This document shows positions 1 through 9,812 of a stretch of DNA of 64,000 nt, in pieces. This DNA is from Naegleria lovaniensis (lineage: Eukaryota; Heterolobosea; Eutetramitea; Acrasida; Naegleriidae): the NCBI RefSeq assembly GCF_003324165.1, contig NW_025407826.1, positions 310,001-374,000 of the forward strand. Direction: 5' to 3'. The position numbers and the translations under genes were made by a program. Under the pieces are notes generated by a model, which saw only the letters and a program-made list of their open reading frames with translations, did not search any database and was not told the origin of the DNA. Positions within the stretch are counted from its first letter, which is position 1; each line of letters opens with the position of its first letter.

Positions 1-3000
1 TGTTGCTCCAATCGCAAGTTTTTGTTTTTCTTGATGGAAAGATACCATTGGATAAATCTCAACCATGAAACGTAAAATATTTGTAGAATTTGCCATACAC
101 ACATCTCGAATGGCAGGGAAGTGTGGATCTAAAACTTTGAGAAGCAGTGAAGTTAGTACTACCAAATGATCCATTAAACATTTGGGATGTCTTTGCATGA
201 CAGGATAGAGTGAGCTAATAGATGCATTGAGAGTGGTTGTACTGGTTTGTTGAGCATTTGAAATAATATTGTTAATGAAATCAATATAAAGTCGAGTATC
301 TGCGCTTGCCATATTGACAAATGCTTGTAATGAATCGACAGAGAGTTGACTCACTTCCGTGTTCGAGTTGGAAGGTGCTTGTGATGTTAATGCTGGAAGA
401 GATAATTGAAAAAGTTGTCGACAGAAACCCATGGCATCTGGAATGTAGTATTTCCAAATAGAATAACCATCTCCCAACAAAGTAATTGCAGTACTATGTT
501 GAGGTCCACCCTTTTCCAAGATATCAATCAACTCCATAGCAGTAATGGTTGCAATTCTTCCATCGACAGCTCTTGGTGCTCTATAGGCAAGTAAAGCCAA
601 TGCAACCACAACGTTTTGTCTTTGAGCATTAATTTGTTTGTTACCAGAAGATGTCATCTTGTTGGAACTTTCAATGAGCATGTTCGCCAATTTTTCAGCC
701 AATAATTTGTGTTGAACACCTTCCATGCGTTGTAAAACACTGTACATGACGGATCTGGCAGCTTGTTGAATATCCTTAGATGGATCTTTCAAGAATTGAG
801 CACACCACAAGAATGAAGGTTCATGGAAATTGTCAAATCCTGTATGAATTTGATTCAAATAATAGGAAATGCAATCATTGCAAACCTTTTGGAATTTAAA
901 ACTTGCAGGAAGGTTATTGGCAATAGCGTTCAAAACAGCTACAGTACCAATCAAATAGATGGATGAAAGAACTGGAGAGAAAATGAAAGGATGGCATCGA
1001 CTACTCATCTCTGGTACAATTAGAGAATAACACTCCCCTGCTCCCTTTAAACCAATAAACCCTTTTGGAAAAGGTAATAAATTGATCATTGGTTCCATTT
1101 GTAAATCTTGAGTCTTAGTTTGGTCTCTTGTGCGAGCTTTTTGAATTTTCTTCATAGCAATGTCAATCTCTTGTCTAAGTTGAACAATAGATGGATCATT
1201 ACCATATTGTAAAATATAAGATAGAGAACACAGCAAGCCTGACATGTTCCTATCGTTCAATTTTGTCTCTGACTCATCGTCATCAATGGAAGACTCCATT
1301 GGTCCATCACTAAAATATTTCAAAAGTAAATCTTTCTTTGTGTTAATAAAGGTAACAAGTTTTCTAATACTGATGGTAAGTAATTGAATATCTGGAGTTT
1401 GTTGATTCACTTGCAAAGATATAGACTCAATAAATCCTTTCGATTTGTTATAGGCCTCTGATGTCGCTGATTGCTTCGAAAAGGATAACTTAACAATTCC
1501 TCCTGATGAAGAGCTTAATCCGCCAGAGACAGAGGATGCACCTGCATCCGATTGATTGAAACTACCACTGATCATACTTGATTGTTCACTAGTTTTGATG
1601 AGAGACTTGGCAACATAGCCAACAACTCTACGCTCTAAAAGTCCAGTACTTATGCTCCAAACACAAACTGAGCCATCGCTGCATTGAACTAATAAATAAT
1701 CTAAATCGCTTCTCCAGTAAATGGCTACTACAGTACTTCCATGGCCTCCCAATATATGGATAACATCTAAGGTCTTGATGCTGTACAAAATAACACTGTG
1801 GTCATCATCAGAGAGTGAGCAGAAACAATTTTGTAATTTTCTACGAATCGTTCTTGGAGGAACAAATAAAAGATCAACCTTTCCTGAATGGTAATTGAAT
1901 ACTCTTAATAATTTGTGATATTCCAAGTCGGTGGAATCCAACTGCCATACTTTGATGCTATAATCAGCGCTTCCAGATACGAGAAGTGGGTTATTATCAT
2001 CATCACTCATAACTAGGAGAGTTGTTACACGTTTTTTGTGTGCTTTTGGAATATATAGCTCTTTTGCGACATTATTTCCTTGGCCGTTCATGGTAATGTA
2101 TTGAATGTGAATATCTCCATTGTAGTACCCACGAATGAGGCAGGGTGAAATTCTCTCTACAGCAAAATGAGAGACACTAATTGGAGACTTTACAGTTGGG
2201 CAAACACTTTCATGTGGATTTTCTTGACCCCACCCTTTTGCAAGTACATTATCATCAGATAATAGTGTAATTTCAACAAAAGATGTTGAAGCTGAGATGG
2301 ATACTTTCCACGCTCTAATAATTCCATTGTTCACACGCAAAAGAATTCGACTAATTGGATCATATTGCCAAACAAAATCGCCATAAGGGTCATTTTCTGA
2401 AATGCATCCGTCAATAGTGCTGATAATCTTTGGTTGTTCTTTTTGTTGCAAAAGTCTATCAAAATTAGGTGTGGATGGTGAAGAGGATATTTGTAAAGCG
2501 TCCATGATTGATGTAGAAAACGCTCTTTCAATGGCTGCGCCAATGGACGTGAGATCATTTGTTGAAAGGTCAATATCTGAGGTTGATGGTGTCTCAGGAG
2601 AGGCATCGTTTAGAGAGGTATTGCTCTTTGATTGTGGTATGGCTGTTCTTTCTGGAACAATTAATTGTAAATTTTTGACTCTCTTTGATCGAGAGTTATC
2701 AGTGGTTTCAGATTCTGCTGTGGAGCGTGTTTCCATCTTTTCAGACTTGATTTCATCAACAACACTAACTTCTTTCTGATTGAACTCGCTATTGTCTCCT
2801 ACATTTGATTCACTCACAAATGTAGAGTTTTCATCATTGTTCATATTAGCTTCTTCATCTCCCATGTACATGAAACCATCACTATTTTCGCTTTGAACTG
2901 TATTCATTTTCCTGGTATCAGCTGTTGAATAAAATTGTAGCATATCATCCATTATGGACTTGACACGTTGTTGTCTACCTGTTGTAGGAATCTTATAAAT

Positions 3001-4056
3001 GTAGGCATTGCCCTTACTGGTATGAAGCAACAACAGATCTTTAGCAATAAATATTCCTCCTTTAAACTTTTCATTCTTTGTTGGAAGAGAAGAAGGGTTG
3101 TCAGAAATGGAAAAAGATTCCAAAGTTTGTTGCAATGTAATGGTAAAAATAGGTTGAATGGAATGGAATGTGTAAATATAAACAATCTTGTTATAAATCA
3201 CAGCAATCAATGACCAATAATAATTGTTAGCAACCATAACGGGTTTAAATTGTTGGTTATTGGGTTGGTTTGCCATTGGAGTTTGAATACTAAACAAAGG
3301 CTCTTCATTTTTGATGGCATGAGATTTTTCATCGAGTTCAAAAGACCAATATTTCAATGAGTGATCATCTCCTACACTCAACATGACTGATTTGATTCTA
3401 TTTGATTTGGTATCGTCCGAAAGAATAAAAGGACCTGATGAAAGAGAAGCAATCCATTCGGTATGTCCTTCCAAAACTCGAATAATTTTCAATCGATTCA
3501 AATCTAACAAATAAATCATGTTGTGTTTGCCACTAATTGCAACGATACTTGAATTGTAATTACTGTACTTGTTGAGATTACAAATACATTGAGGAACAGC
3601 ATCAAACAACAAATTTGGTGATAGAGCCATACATCTACCATCGTATAAATTCCAAACACAGACTGTACCGTCTAAACTAATGCTACAACAACAATTATTA
3701 TTATCAAAACCATATGGATAGTTTGATGGTGGCGAAGACGAAGAATTTAATAGCGGAGATGATGGCTGTCTGGTGGTAGTACCAGGGCTCAACCCATTAT
3801 TGTTGCTGCTGACAATACTGTTGTTGTTGCTGTTGCTTGAAGCGCTATCGTAGCTGCACTCACATAAATCAGTAACCTTTGTTTGATGTCCATACATGAG
3901 AGAGAAGGGAATGTATCTATCTTGATCGAAATTCCATAACACACAGATACCTGTACTGGTTCCGGTCACTAGTTTGTCTTTTATGATGCTCGCGCAAGTA
4001 TATCGAAACGAAGGAGGCGAATCATTCCAAAAGATTATTGTTGATTTTAGCGACAT
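1..4056 (-). CDS. WDR7: WDR7 / rabconnectin-3 beta-like WD40-HEAT protein, 3' end outside window
   Basis: The frame is open without introns from ATG 4056 (preceded by an A-tract) to the window edge, giving 1352 residues of a family of about 1500. The N-terminus is a WD40 propeller with blades such as TGICVLWNF, DGTVCVWNLYDGR and GDDHSLKYWSF. A Ser/Asn-rich linker follows, then a second propeller (SADYSIKVWQL, DGSVCVWSISTG), then helical HEAT-like sequence. The last residues before the edge, YPMVSFHQEKQKLAIG, match the conserved C-terminal segment of WDR7. In animals WDR7 pairs with DMXL (rabconnectin-3 alpha) to regulate V-ATPase assembly on endosomes and vesicles; here that role is inferred from family. 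It is divergent from UFD1 with 192 bp between start codons. The C-terminal tip is missing only because of the window. Confidence 0.85.
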   Translation of the reverse strand, partial: MSLKSTIIFWNDSPPSFRYTCASIIKDKLVTGTSTGICVLWNFDQDRYIPFSLMYGHQTKVTDLCECSYDSASSNSNNNSIVSSNNNGLSPGTTTRQPSSPLLNSSSSPPSNYPYGFDNNNCCCSISLDGTVCVWNLYDGRCMALSPNLLFDAVPQCICNLNKYSNYNSSIVAISGKHNMIYLLDLNRLKIIRVLEGHTEWIASLSSGPFILSDDTKSNRIKSVMLSVGDDHSLKYWSFELDEKSHAIKNEEPLFSIQTPMANQPNNQQFKPVMVANNYYWSLIAVIYNKIVYIYTFHSIQPIFTITLQQTLESFSISDNPSSLPTKNEKFKGGIFIAKDLLLLHTSKGNAYIYKIPTTGRQQRVKSIMDDMLQFYSTADTRKMNTVQSENSDGFMYMGDEEANMNNDENSTFVSESNVGDNSEFNQKEVSVVDEIKSEKMETRSTAESETTDNSRSKRVKNLQLIVPERTAIPQSKSNTSLNDASPETPSTSDIDLSTNDLTSIGAAIERAFSTSIMDALQISSSPSTPNFDRLLQQKEQPKIISTIDGCISENDPYGDFVWQYDPISRILLRVNNGIIRAWKVSISASTSFVEITLLSDDNVLAKGWGQENPHESVCPTVKSPISVSHFAVERISPCLIRGYYNGDIHIQYITMNGQGNNVAKELYIPKAHKKRVTTLLVMSDDDNNPLLVSGSADYSIKVWQLDSTDLEYHKLLRVFNYHSGKVDLLFVPPRTIRRKLQNCFCSLSDDDHSVILYSIKTLDVIHILGGHGSTVVAIYWRSDLDYLLVQCSDGSVCVWSISTGLLERRVVGYVAKSLIKTSEQSSMISGSFNQSDAGASSVSGGLSSSSGGIVKLSFSKQSATSEAYNKSKGFIESISLQVNQQTPDIQLLTISIRKLVTFINTKKDLLLKYFSDGPMESSIDDDESETKLNDRNMSGLLCSLSYILQYGNDPSIVQLRQEIDIAMKKIQKARTRDQTKTQDLQMEPMINLLPFPKGFIGLKGAGECYSLIVPEMSSRCHPFIFSPVLSSIYLIGTVAVLNAIANNLPASFKFQKVCNDCISYYLNQIHTGFDNFHEPSFLWCAQFLKDPSKDIQQAARSVMYSVLQRMEGVQHKLLAEKLANMLIESSNKMTSSGNKQINAQRQNVVVALALLAYRAPRAVDGRIATITAMELIDILEKGGPQHSTAITLLGDGYSIWKYYIPDAMGFCRQLFQLSLPALTSQAPSNSNTEVSQLSVDSLQAFVNMASADTRLYIDFINNIISNAQQTSTTTLNASISSLYPVMQRHPKCLMDHLVVLTSLLLKVLDPHFPAIRDVCMANSTNILRFMVEIYPMVSFHQEKQKLAIGAT

Positions 4057-4248
4057 TTTTTTTATCCATGTAAAATAATAATTTGTTTAATTTATTAAAA
4101 TAAGAAATAATTTTTATTTAATATTGCTATGTTATAATTGTCAACCAGTGTAACGTAGACAATTGACTACTAGTATCAAACAAGAGCTTCAATTTATTCG
4201 AATTTGCTGACAGAAGAACCCAAAACCAAAAATAACATTACAAAAAAA

Positions 4249-5459
4249 ATGAACAACTATTTCCAAGGAGTGCGGATTGACATTTTCAAAAGGCCCTATC
4301 GAGTTTACACTGGAGCGTTTTGTGGAAAGCCTCAACTCGATGAAGGAGGTAAAATTATGTTGCCAGCTTCTGCTTTAGATGAGTTGGCTAGACTGAATAT
4401 TGTTTATCCAATGCTTTTTAAGATATCTAATCCAAAGAAGAAAAAGTACACCCACTGTGGCGTTTTGGAATTTAGTGCAGAGGAAGGAAGAGCATACATT
4501 CCGTTCTGGGTATGTATATTTTTACTTCTTGATCACTTTTGAATCACATTTTCAATTTTGATCCGATGTTACAATGTTTATCCTCATCGCCCTCTTGTCA
4601 ACATACAACGCGTATATTAATAATTACAATATACCATGAACATTGATTTTTGTTTCATCATTTTAATATCTTCATTATTTTACTTCATCATCAGATGCAA
4701 GAATATTTACAGTTAGCTCCTGGCTCTCTTGTAAATATTGAAAGTGCTACTTTGCCAAAGGGAACATTTGTAAAAATCAGACCACAACAGAAGGCTTTCA
4801 TTGAAATATCCGATCCAAAAGCTGTATTGGAAAAACAATTAAGAAACTTTTCATGTCTCTCACGAGGCGATACCATCATCATAGCTTACAACAACAAACA
4901 ATTCTTTATTGATATTGTGGCTGTTGCAAGTGCTAGTGGAGACTGTGAAGCCGTCAGTATTGTAGAAACCGATGTAAAAGTAGAATTCGAACGACCAGCA
5001 GATATGCCTCCTTCACCTATCAATCCTCAAACTCCATCTGCTGATGAATTATTCAAAGTGAAACCTCCTTCTCAACAACCACCAACGGCTCAACCAACAA
5101 AAGAAGAACCAAAGGAAGTGCCAAAATTCACAGGTGTTGGACGCAGATTGGATGGCAAGGGTGCTTCTTCCTCGTCACAATCTTCTTCTTCATCCACACA
5201 AACCAGTACGACATCCTCTTCAACAACAACAACAACTAAACCTGCTGCTGTCTCTTCTTCGTCTCCCTCAACTACTCCACCTTCGAACGGAACGTCTCTC
5301 AACACTTCTGGACTCGTTGTTGGAAGAAAAAGAAAAACCTATGGCGAAGAGGACAAGAACAAACAGGCTGGAACTTCTGCAAGCAGCAACCCAACAACCG
5401 AAAAGAAAGACGAAAACAAGTTTAAGGCATTTTCGGGACAAGGTAGATCTTTGAAATAA
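4249..5459 (+). CDS. UFD1: Ubiquitin fusion degradation protein UFD1 (Cdc48/p97 cofactor)
   Basis: There are two exons, 4249-4509 and 4695-5459, joined at FW|MQEYL; the protein is 341 aa. The N-terminal double-psi barrel is clear: GGKIMLPASALDELARLN, THCGVLEF, DPKAVLEKQLRNFSCL and VSIVETDVKVEFE follow UFD1 closely. The C-terminal half is Ser/Thr-rich and disordered, as in the family. It keeps two SHP boxes for p97 binding: FTGVGRRLDG (about residue 222) and FSGQGRSL at the extreme C-terminus. With NPL4 and Cdc48 it extracts ubiquitylated proteins, for example in ERAD. The start is ATG 4249 after an A-tract. The upstream in-frame sequence has no ATG. Confidence 0.95.
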
Positions 5460-5563
5460 AAATTGTGACGTGAGTCGATTGTAAATCTCCCACTTGGAAT
5501 TGAATGTTCGCGAGTGCTTGGCTCAAGTTGATGTAAATTGAAAACATCTCATCACAAATAATA

Positions 5564-7285
5564 ATGAAACGAAATTTCGAAAAAAGCAGCGCTCTTCAAA
5601 ATTGCACTGATCGACCAAAACGAAACAAACCAATGGAGAACCAGTGCTCTTCATCATCATCGTCGTCCTTTGATGACAACCTTTCCAAGCTTCCGAGTGA
5701 TGTTGTGCTTCATAGTATATTACCACACTACATTCTCAATCTTGATAGATATGCTTTTCTGTACAACAAACACAAGTATGATTTGTGTTTATTATTTATG
5801 GGACGTTTTCATAATTCCTCTAAAATTCATTTGATATTTAAAAACGTTTCAATCACAACATTTAAAGCTATAGGAAGAAATGGTGAAGTTTTCAACTTTT
5901 TTGAAAAAGGAATACTTGATAGTGTGCTGCCAAGCAACATTGAGTCTATTTCTTTTCTTAGCAACTTTTTCACACAAGGAACAAGTATCTCTGCTCTACC
6001 TTCAATCATTATGGAGAAACCCTTGTTTTTGAGACATTTAAATTTAACATATCAAACCAGCTTTAAGGATGTTCAACAAATTTGCTCATTGAAGCGTCTT
6101 GAACACTTACGACTCGCAAATTCAATGATGAGCTTGCAAGACGTTACTCAAATTTTGAAATCCAACACCAAATTACGTTGCTTGGAATATTGCTTTCCTC
6201 ACAGCTCTTCTTCCTCAACGAATGAAATGCTCATCGACTCACAAGAGATATTATCAGCGTTTCAAGAAGGAAGTGGTACTCTTGAGAGACTTTTTTTGAA
6301 TGGAGTTTCTTGTCTTTCGAATTCAATGGTTGCCAAGTTGATCGAAATTTTACCTAATTTAAAGGAATTGAGTGTACAAGATGCACAACTTCTCAGCAAT
6401 GAAGCATTCTGTAATATTGAAAAGAATGGAAAGAATTTAACTTTTATTAACATTTCTGGATGTGAAAACATTACATGTCCTTTTAAAACGTTGTTAAAAG
6501 CTCCAAAATTGAGAACCATTGTGCTTGAAGGATGTGATTTGAGCACCAAAGATTTAAGTATTACTACCAAAGAACATTGTACAACAGAAAACATTACTGA
6601 TTTGGATTTGGCTAGTTGTGTGGTGAATGACATGTCAATCCTCTCAAATTTCTCATCTCTCACTTGTTTAAACTTGTCCAGTGTTCAACTCGTAGCAGGA
6701 AGTGGTGCTGAAACATTTTTGAAAAACATTGCAACTCTCTCACACCTAAAGGAATTGAATCTAACTGGATGTCAATTTATGAATGATACTTTACTCAGCC
6801 ACATTGCGAACAAGGAGTTGAAAATGTTACGAGTTGGTGGTTGTGGTGGCATTACTGATCAAAGTATTCCACACTTGATGAAATTGGAACAACTCACAGA
6901 AATAGAAATTGGAAAGACAAAAATTTCAAGTGGAGGAGTTCAATCATTGTTAGATCATTTCAAAAACATTGTCTATTTTGGAGTTAATCAGTTGAATTTA
7001 ACAGATTCAGATATTCTCAATATTCAAGGATGGTCTCAAATCGAAAGGTTAAATTTATCAAAGAATAGAATATCAGACCTGGGATTCAAATCATTGGTCA
7101 AATATTCAAACCTTATTTTCCTCAATCTTGCTGATAATTTGATTACAGACAATGGAATTGATCAAGATTTATTTTCAAACAAAACACTCACAGGTCTCAT
7201 TCTTGTGGCCAATCGAAAAATCACCAACAAGAAGCGCTCACAAATCGTCATGAAATGCACTCACATTGTTGATTTGCATCTCTAA
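5564..7285 (+). CDS. Leucine-rich-repeat protein with F-box-like N-terminus
   Basis: Single exon, 573 aa. After a polar leader, residues about 42-60 (DNLSKLPSDVVLHSILPHY) resemble an F-box helix but are not a secure match. From about residue 150 to the end there are repeats of the cysteine-containing/RNI type, for example LKELNLTGCQFMNDTLLSHI, MLRVGGCGGITDQS, IERLNLSKNRISDLGF and IFLNLADNLITDNGI. This architecture suggests a substrate-recruiting subunit of an SCF ubiquitin ligase. That is inference; binding partners cannot be read from the sequence. Large LRR families of this kind are common in free-living amoebae. Confidence 0.8.
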   Translation: MKRNFEKSSALQNCTDRPKRNKPMENQCSSSSSSSFDDNLSKLPSDVVLHSILPHYILNLDRYAFLYNKHKYDLCLLFMGRFHNSSKIHLIFKNVSITTFKAIGRNGEVFNFFEKGILDSVLPSNIESISFLSNFFTQGTSISALPSIIMEKPLFLRHLNLTYQTSFKDVQQICSLKRLEHLRLANSMMSLQDVTQILKSNTKLRCLEYCFPHSSSSSTNEMLIDSQEILSAFQEGSGTLERLFLNGVSCLSNSMVAKLIEILPNLKELSVQDAQLLSNEAFCNIEKNGKNLTFINISGCENITCPFKTLLKAPKLRTIVLEGCDLSTKDLSITTKEHCTTENITDLDLASCVVNDMSILSNFSSLTCLNLSSVQLVAGSGAETFLKNIATLSHLKELNLTGCQFMNDTLLSHIANKELKMLRVGGCGGITDQSIPHLMKLEQLTEIEIGKTKISSGGVQSLLDHFKNIVYFGVNQLNLTDSDILNIQGWSQIERLNLSKNRISDLGFKSLVKYSNLIFLNLADNLITDNGIDQDLFSNKTLTGLILVANRKITNKKRSQIVMKCTHIVDLHL

Positions 7286-7527
7286 CCATGAATCATTAGA
7301 CTCATGCTAGCCATTATGGAAATTGGCTGTTGTTGTTTCAATACATGTTCACCATGTCCTGGTGTTGTATGATGATGAATGATTGAAATTGATTCGTGAA
7401 TTTAAATGAAAACAGTTACCAACAACCCTCATGATGGTTGAGCCGTTGAACAGCAGTTGTGGCGCCACAACGGTCATCCACGATCGTGTCTTCCAATTTC
7501 CAATTCGTTTTCTCTCTTTGAAAAAAA

Positions 7528-8721
7528 ATGAGGGAAAATGTTATCTTTTCAGCACATCATCACCCATTGTGTTTGTCATCCGAAAGCTCTGACTGCATGA
7601 ACTACTATGCGTGTACAAAGAATAACACCAATAATAATAGAACATACAATTCCTCGTCGTATGATGTCGGTGAATATAAATCATCCAATGACACATTTAA
7701 TAATTATTTTATGAACACTTTACTGGTTTTGAAGAAGAAGCTTCATCATCATACAACAACATTCATTCATCATTCCAAAATCTTTCATCATTTTATTACC
7801 AGCATAATGATGATACTATTCATTCATGGCAACATGATTCATGCTGCTACCACAGAGAAACCAAAACCCGAATTGGAGCCATCAATTTTGACATCATTAG
7901 CTTCTATCTCTGGTTATTTAGCCACTTTTTGTTTCACCGTACAATATCTTCCACAAGCTTATTTAAATCATAAAAGGAAATCAGTGAAAGGATTTAGTAC
8001 TACCGGAATTTTGCTGAAACTTGTTGGAGCATCGTATTTGGGGGTGAACAGTTTTTTGATGGGAGAAGCATTGAGCGTTGGTCTTTATGGAACTTTAAAT
8101 ATTTTACAACATTCGGTTTTCATGATTCAATTTACAATGTTCACAGGTAGAAAAATATTCTTACTTTGTCTTTTTATTCCTTTGTTGCCCATAATTACTG
8201 GTTATATGTATCCCAATTCGATTCCATATACAAATTTGATCAAACCAGTTTCACAAATTGTGAGTCACATACCACAAATAATTGTGACATGGGAAGATAG
8301 AAGCACAGAGGGAGTTTCACTTATATCACAACATTTAAATTTATTAGGAGGTATTTGTGGTGTATTTATGTATTCAGTGTTCACACCAAAATCTTTCTTT
8401 ACTAGATTGGTTTATTGGAACAGTTTACTTCAAGCATTGTCCATTTATTTCTTAGCAGTCTACTTTGATGGTTGGGGTCGATTGCGTAACTCTTTCGTCA
8501 CATTATTTGAAAAAAGTCCAGATCCAACAAATTCCCCTCCAAACACTGAAGAACAACAAGAAATAGAGAAAGCCATGAATCAAGCATCCAGTACCGGAGT
8601 GACTACTTCCAACATCATTACTGGAACTAGTGCTAGCACATCGTCCACTCTCAGAAATACTTCTCATCAACAAGGTGCGCTTGATATTGAGATAACGTCA
8701 ATAACTAGCAATATCGAATAA
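7528..8721 (+). CDS. PQ-loop repeat membrane protein
   Basis: Single exon, 397 aa, ATG after an A-tract. The first 110 residues are unusual: His- and Asn-rich, with one hydrophobic stretch (about 90-107). The core has two PQ-loop units, QYLPQAYLNHKRKSVKGFS (PQ at about 142-143) and VSHIPQIIVTWEDRSTEGVS (PQ at about 249-250), embedded in about seven membrane segments. This is the organisation of the cystinosin/PQLC/MPDU1/SWEET superfamily. Members export amino acids or sugars from lysosomes or act in the ER. I cannot assign the substrate. The C-terminus is a polar Ser/Thr tail. Confidence 0.75.
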   Translation: MRENVIFSAHHHPLCLSSESSDCMNYYACTKNNTNNNRTYNSSSYDVGEYKSSNDTFNNYFMNTLLVLKKKLHHHTTTFIHHSKIFHHFITSIMMILFIHGNMIHAATTEKPKPELEPSILTSLASISGYLATFCFTVQYLPQAYLNHKRKSVKGFSTTGILLKLVGASYLGVNSFLMGEALSVGLYGTLNILQHSVFMIQFTMFTGRKIFLLCLFIPLLPIITGYMYPNSIPYTNLIKPVSQIVSHIPQIIVTWEDRSTEGVSLISQHLNLLGGICGVFMYSVFTPKSFFTRLVYWNSLLQALSIYFLAVYFDGWGRLRNSFVTLFEKSPDPTNSPPNTEEQQEIEKAMNQASSTGVTTSNIITGTSASTSSTLRNTSHQQGALDIEITSITSNIE

Positions 8722-8760
8722 ATCTTTCTAAAAGTAATCCTTGAATTAATAAATGAAATT

Positions 8761-9681
8761 TTAATTTTGTTTCAATAACACCTCTTTCTGCTCTGCCTCT
8801 AAACATAACGTCCTAGCTAACTTCCTTAGTTGTTTGGCATGATGGTGAATATCAAAATCAGCACCACTAAACATGATGCAATTTTGAAACATTAGAAATA
8901 AAGTCTTTTTTAACTCAGACACAGAGACAATATCACCGTGAGTGACTTTTTTCTTAATGTCAGCAATGCTCATTGGGCAAAGAATGGATTCATAATAATT
9001 TACAATGTTCTTATCCACGGGGTGTAAGAAGCTTTCGGCAATATTTTGTTTTTCTATGGTCTGTAGTACAGAAAGTAGAATCTGTTGAATTGTGTCTGAG
9101 GAGATGTTTTCTGAAGTATTATCTTTCTGAGTTTTACTCTTAAATTTTCTCTTTTTCTTTGCAGATTCCAACTCAGTAGATTTCTGCTTGCTTGGTTGTG
9201 AGGATTCGTTGTTTTCGGAGGCTGCTGCTTGAATGTGATCTAATTCCTCTTCAGTATTCTTTCTTTTTTTTTGTGATGAATCTAATAATTCTCTTGCTGG
9301 AGTGATGAATTCAAAGCTGTTGACAAATTGTTCTACAATTTTCATATTTAACTCTTTATCTTGATGATTTTCAATAAAATTTATGCAATTGCTCAGTCTC
9401 TTTTCAACTAATTCCAGAAAATTTAATCTCTTCTTGATGAGGTCTTGATAAACAGCTTCAATGTTTTGATCTCCAATTAAATCCTTAACTTCTTTCTTAA
9501 TTCCTCTAGAAGGATACTTCTTTTCCAAATAAATTTTACTAGACTTATTCAAAGCACTAAATATCGCTTTTTCATCGTCCGAGCCTAGTTTTTGTTTTTC
9601 ATTTAAATATAAATCAAGCAAGGCGAGATCGTTTGTGCTCACAATATCGTTCGGAATGAATTCGGAGGTTGTGCTGCTCAT
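8761..9681 (-). CDS. BRD8-like bromodomain protein (possible NuA4/TIP60 subunit)
   Basis: Single exon, 306 aa. The N-terminal half is helical and charged. A Lys-rich, NLS-like stretch lies near residue 175 (SAKKKRKFKSKTQK). The C-terminal 110 residues are a bromodomain closest in pattern to BRD8: FLHPVDKNIVNYYESILCPM, then IKKKV, then LFLMFQNCIMF. Where BRD4 has the acetyl-lysine-binding Asn (the YN pair) this protein has FS, so the canonical anchor is absent. BRD8 is a subunit of the human TIP60/NuA4 histone acetyltransferase complex; membership here is inference. It is divergent from MCM8 with 131 bp between start codons. Confidence 0.75.
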   Translation of the reverse strand: MSSTTSEFIPNDIVSTNDLALLDLYLNEKQKLGSDDEKAIFSALNKSSKIYLEKKYPSRGIKKEVKDLIGDQNIEAVYQDLIKKRLNFLELVEKRLSNCINFIENHQDKELNMKIVEQFVNSFEFITPARELLDSSQKKRKNTEEELDHIQAAASENNESSQPSKQKSTELESAKKKRKFKSKTQKDNTSENISSDTIQQILLSVLQTIEKQNIAESFLHPVDKNIVNYYESILCPMSIADIKKKVTHGDIVSVSELKKTLFLMFQNCIMFSGADFDIHHHAKQLRKLARTLCLEAEQKEVLLKQN

Positions 9682-9812
9682 TTTTTTCGATTTGTTTATT
9701 TCTTGTCAGGTTGAATTGTGTTTGCTTGCGATAGGAATTCGATACAAAAGACTTAAAATTGTGTTCAAATTCGAGTTAAAAGAAGAATTATTTAAAATTA
9801 TTTCAAAAAAAA
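9682..9812. promoter_or_regulatory. Shared divergent promoter region of the bromodomain gene and MCM8
   Basis: Only 131 bp separate the two divergent ATGs, so both promoters must lie here or inside the genes. Each ATG is preceded by an A-tract on its own strand. No convincing TATA box was identified. Confidence 0.4.

Noticed and set aside
2402-3213. Open frames on both strands inside the WDR7 region
   Set aside because: They lie in other frames of a gene with clear WD40 and C-terminal matches, and have no family features or proper starts.
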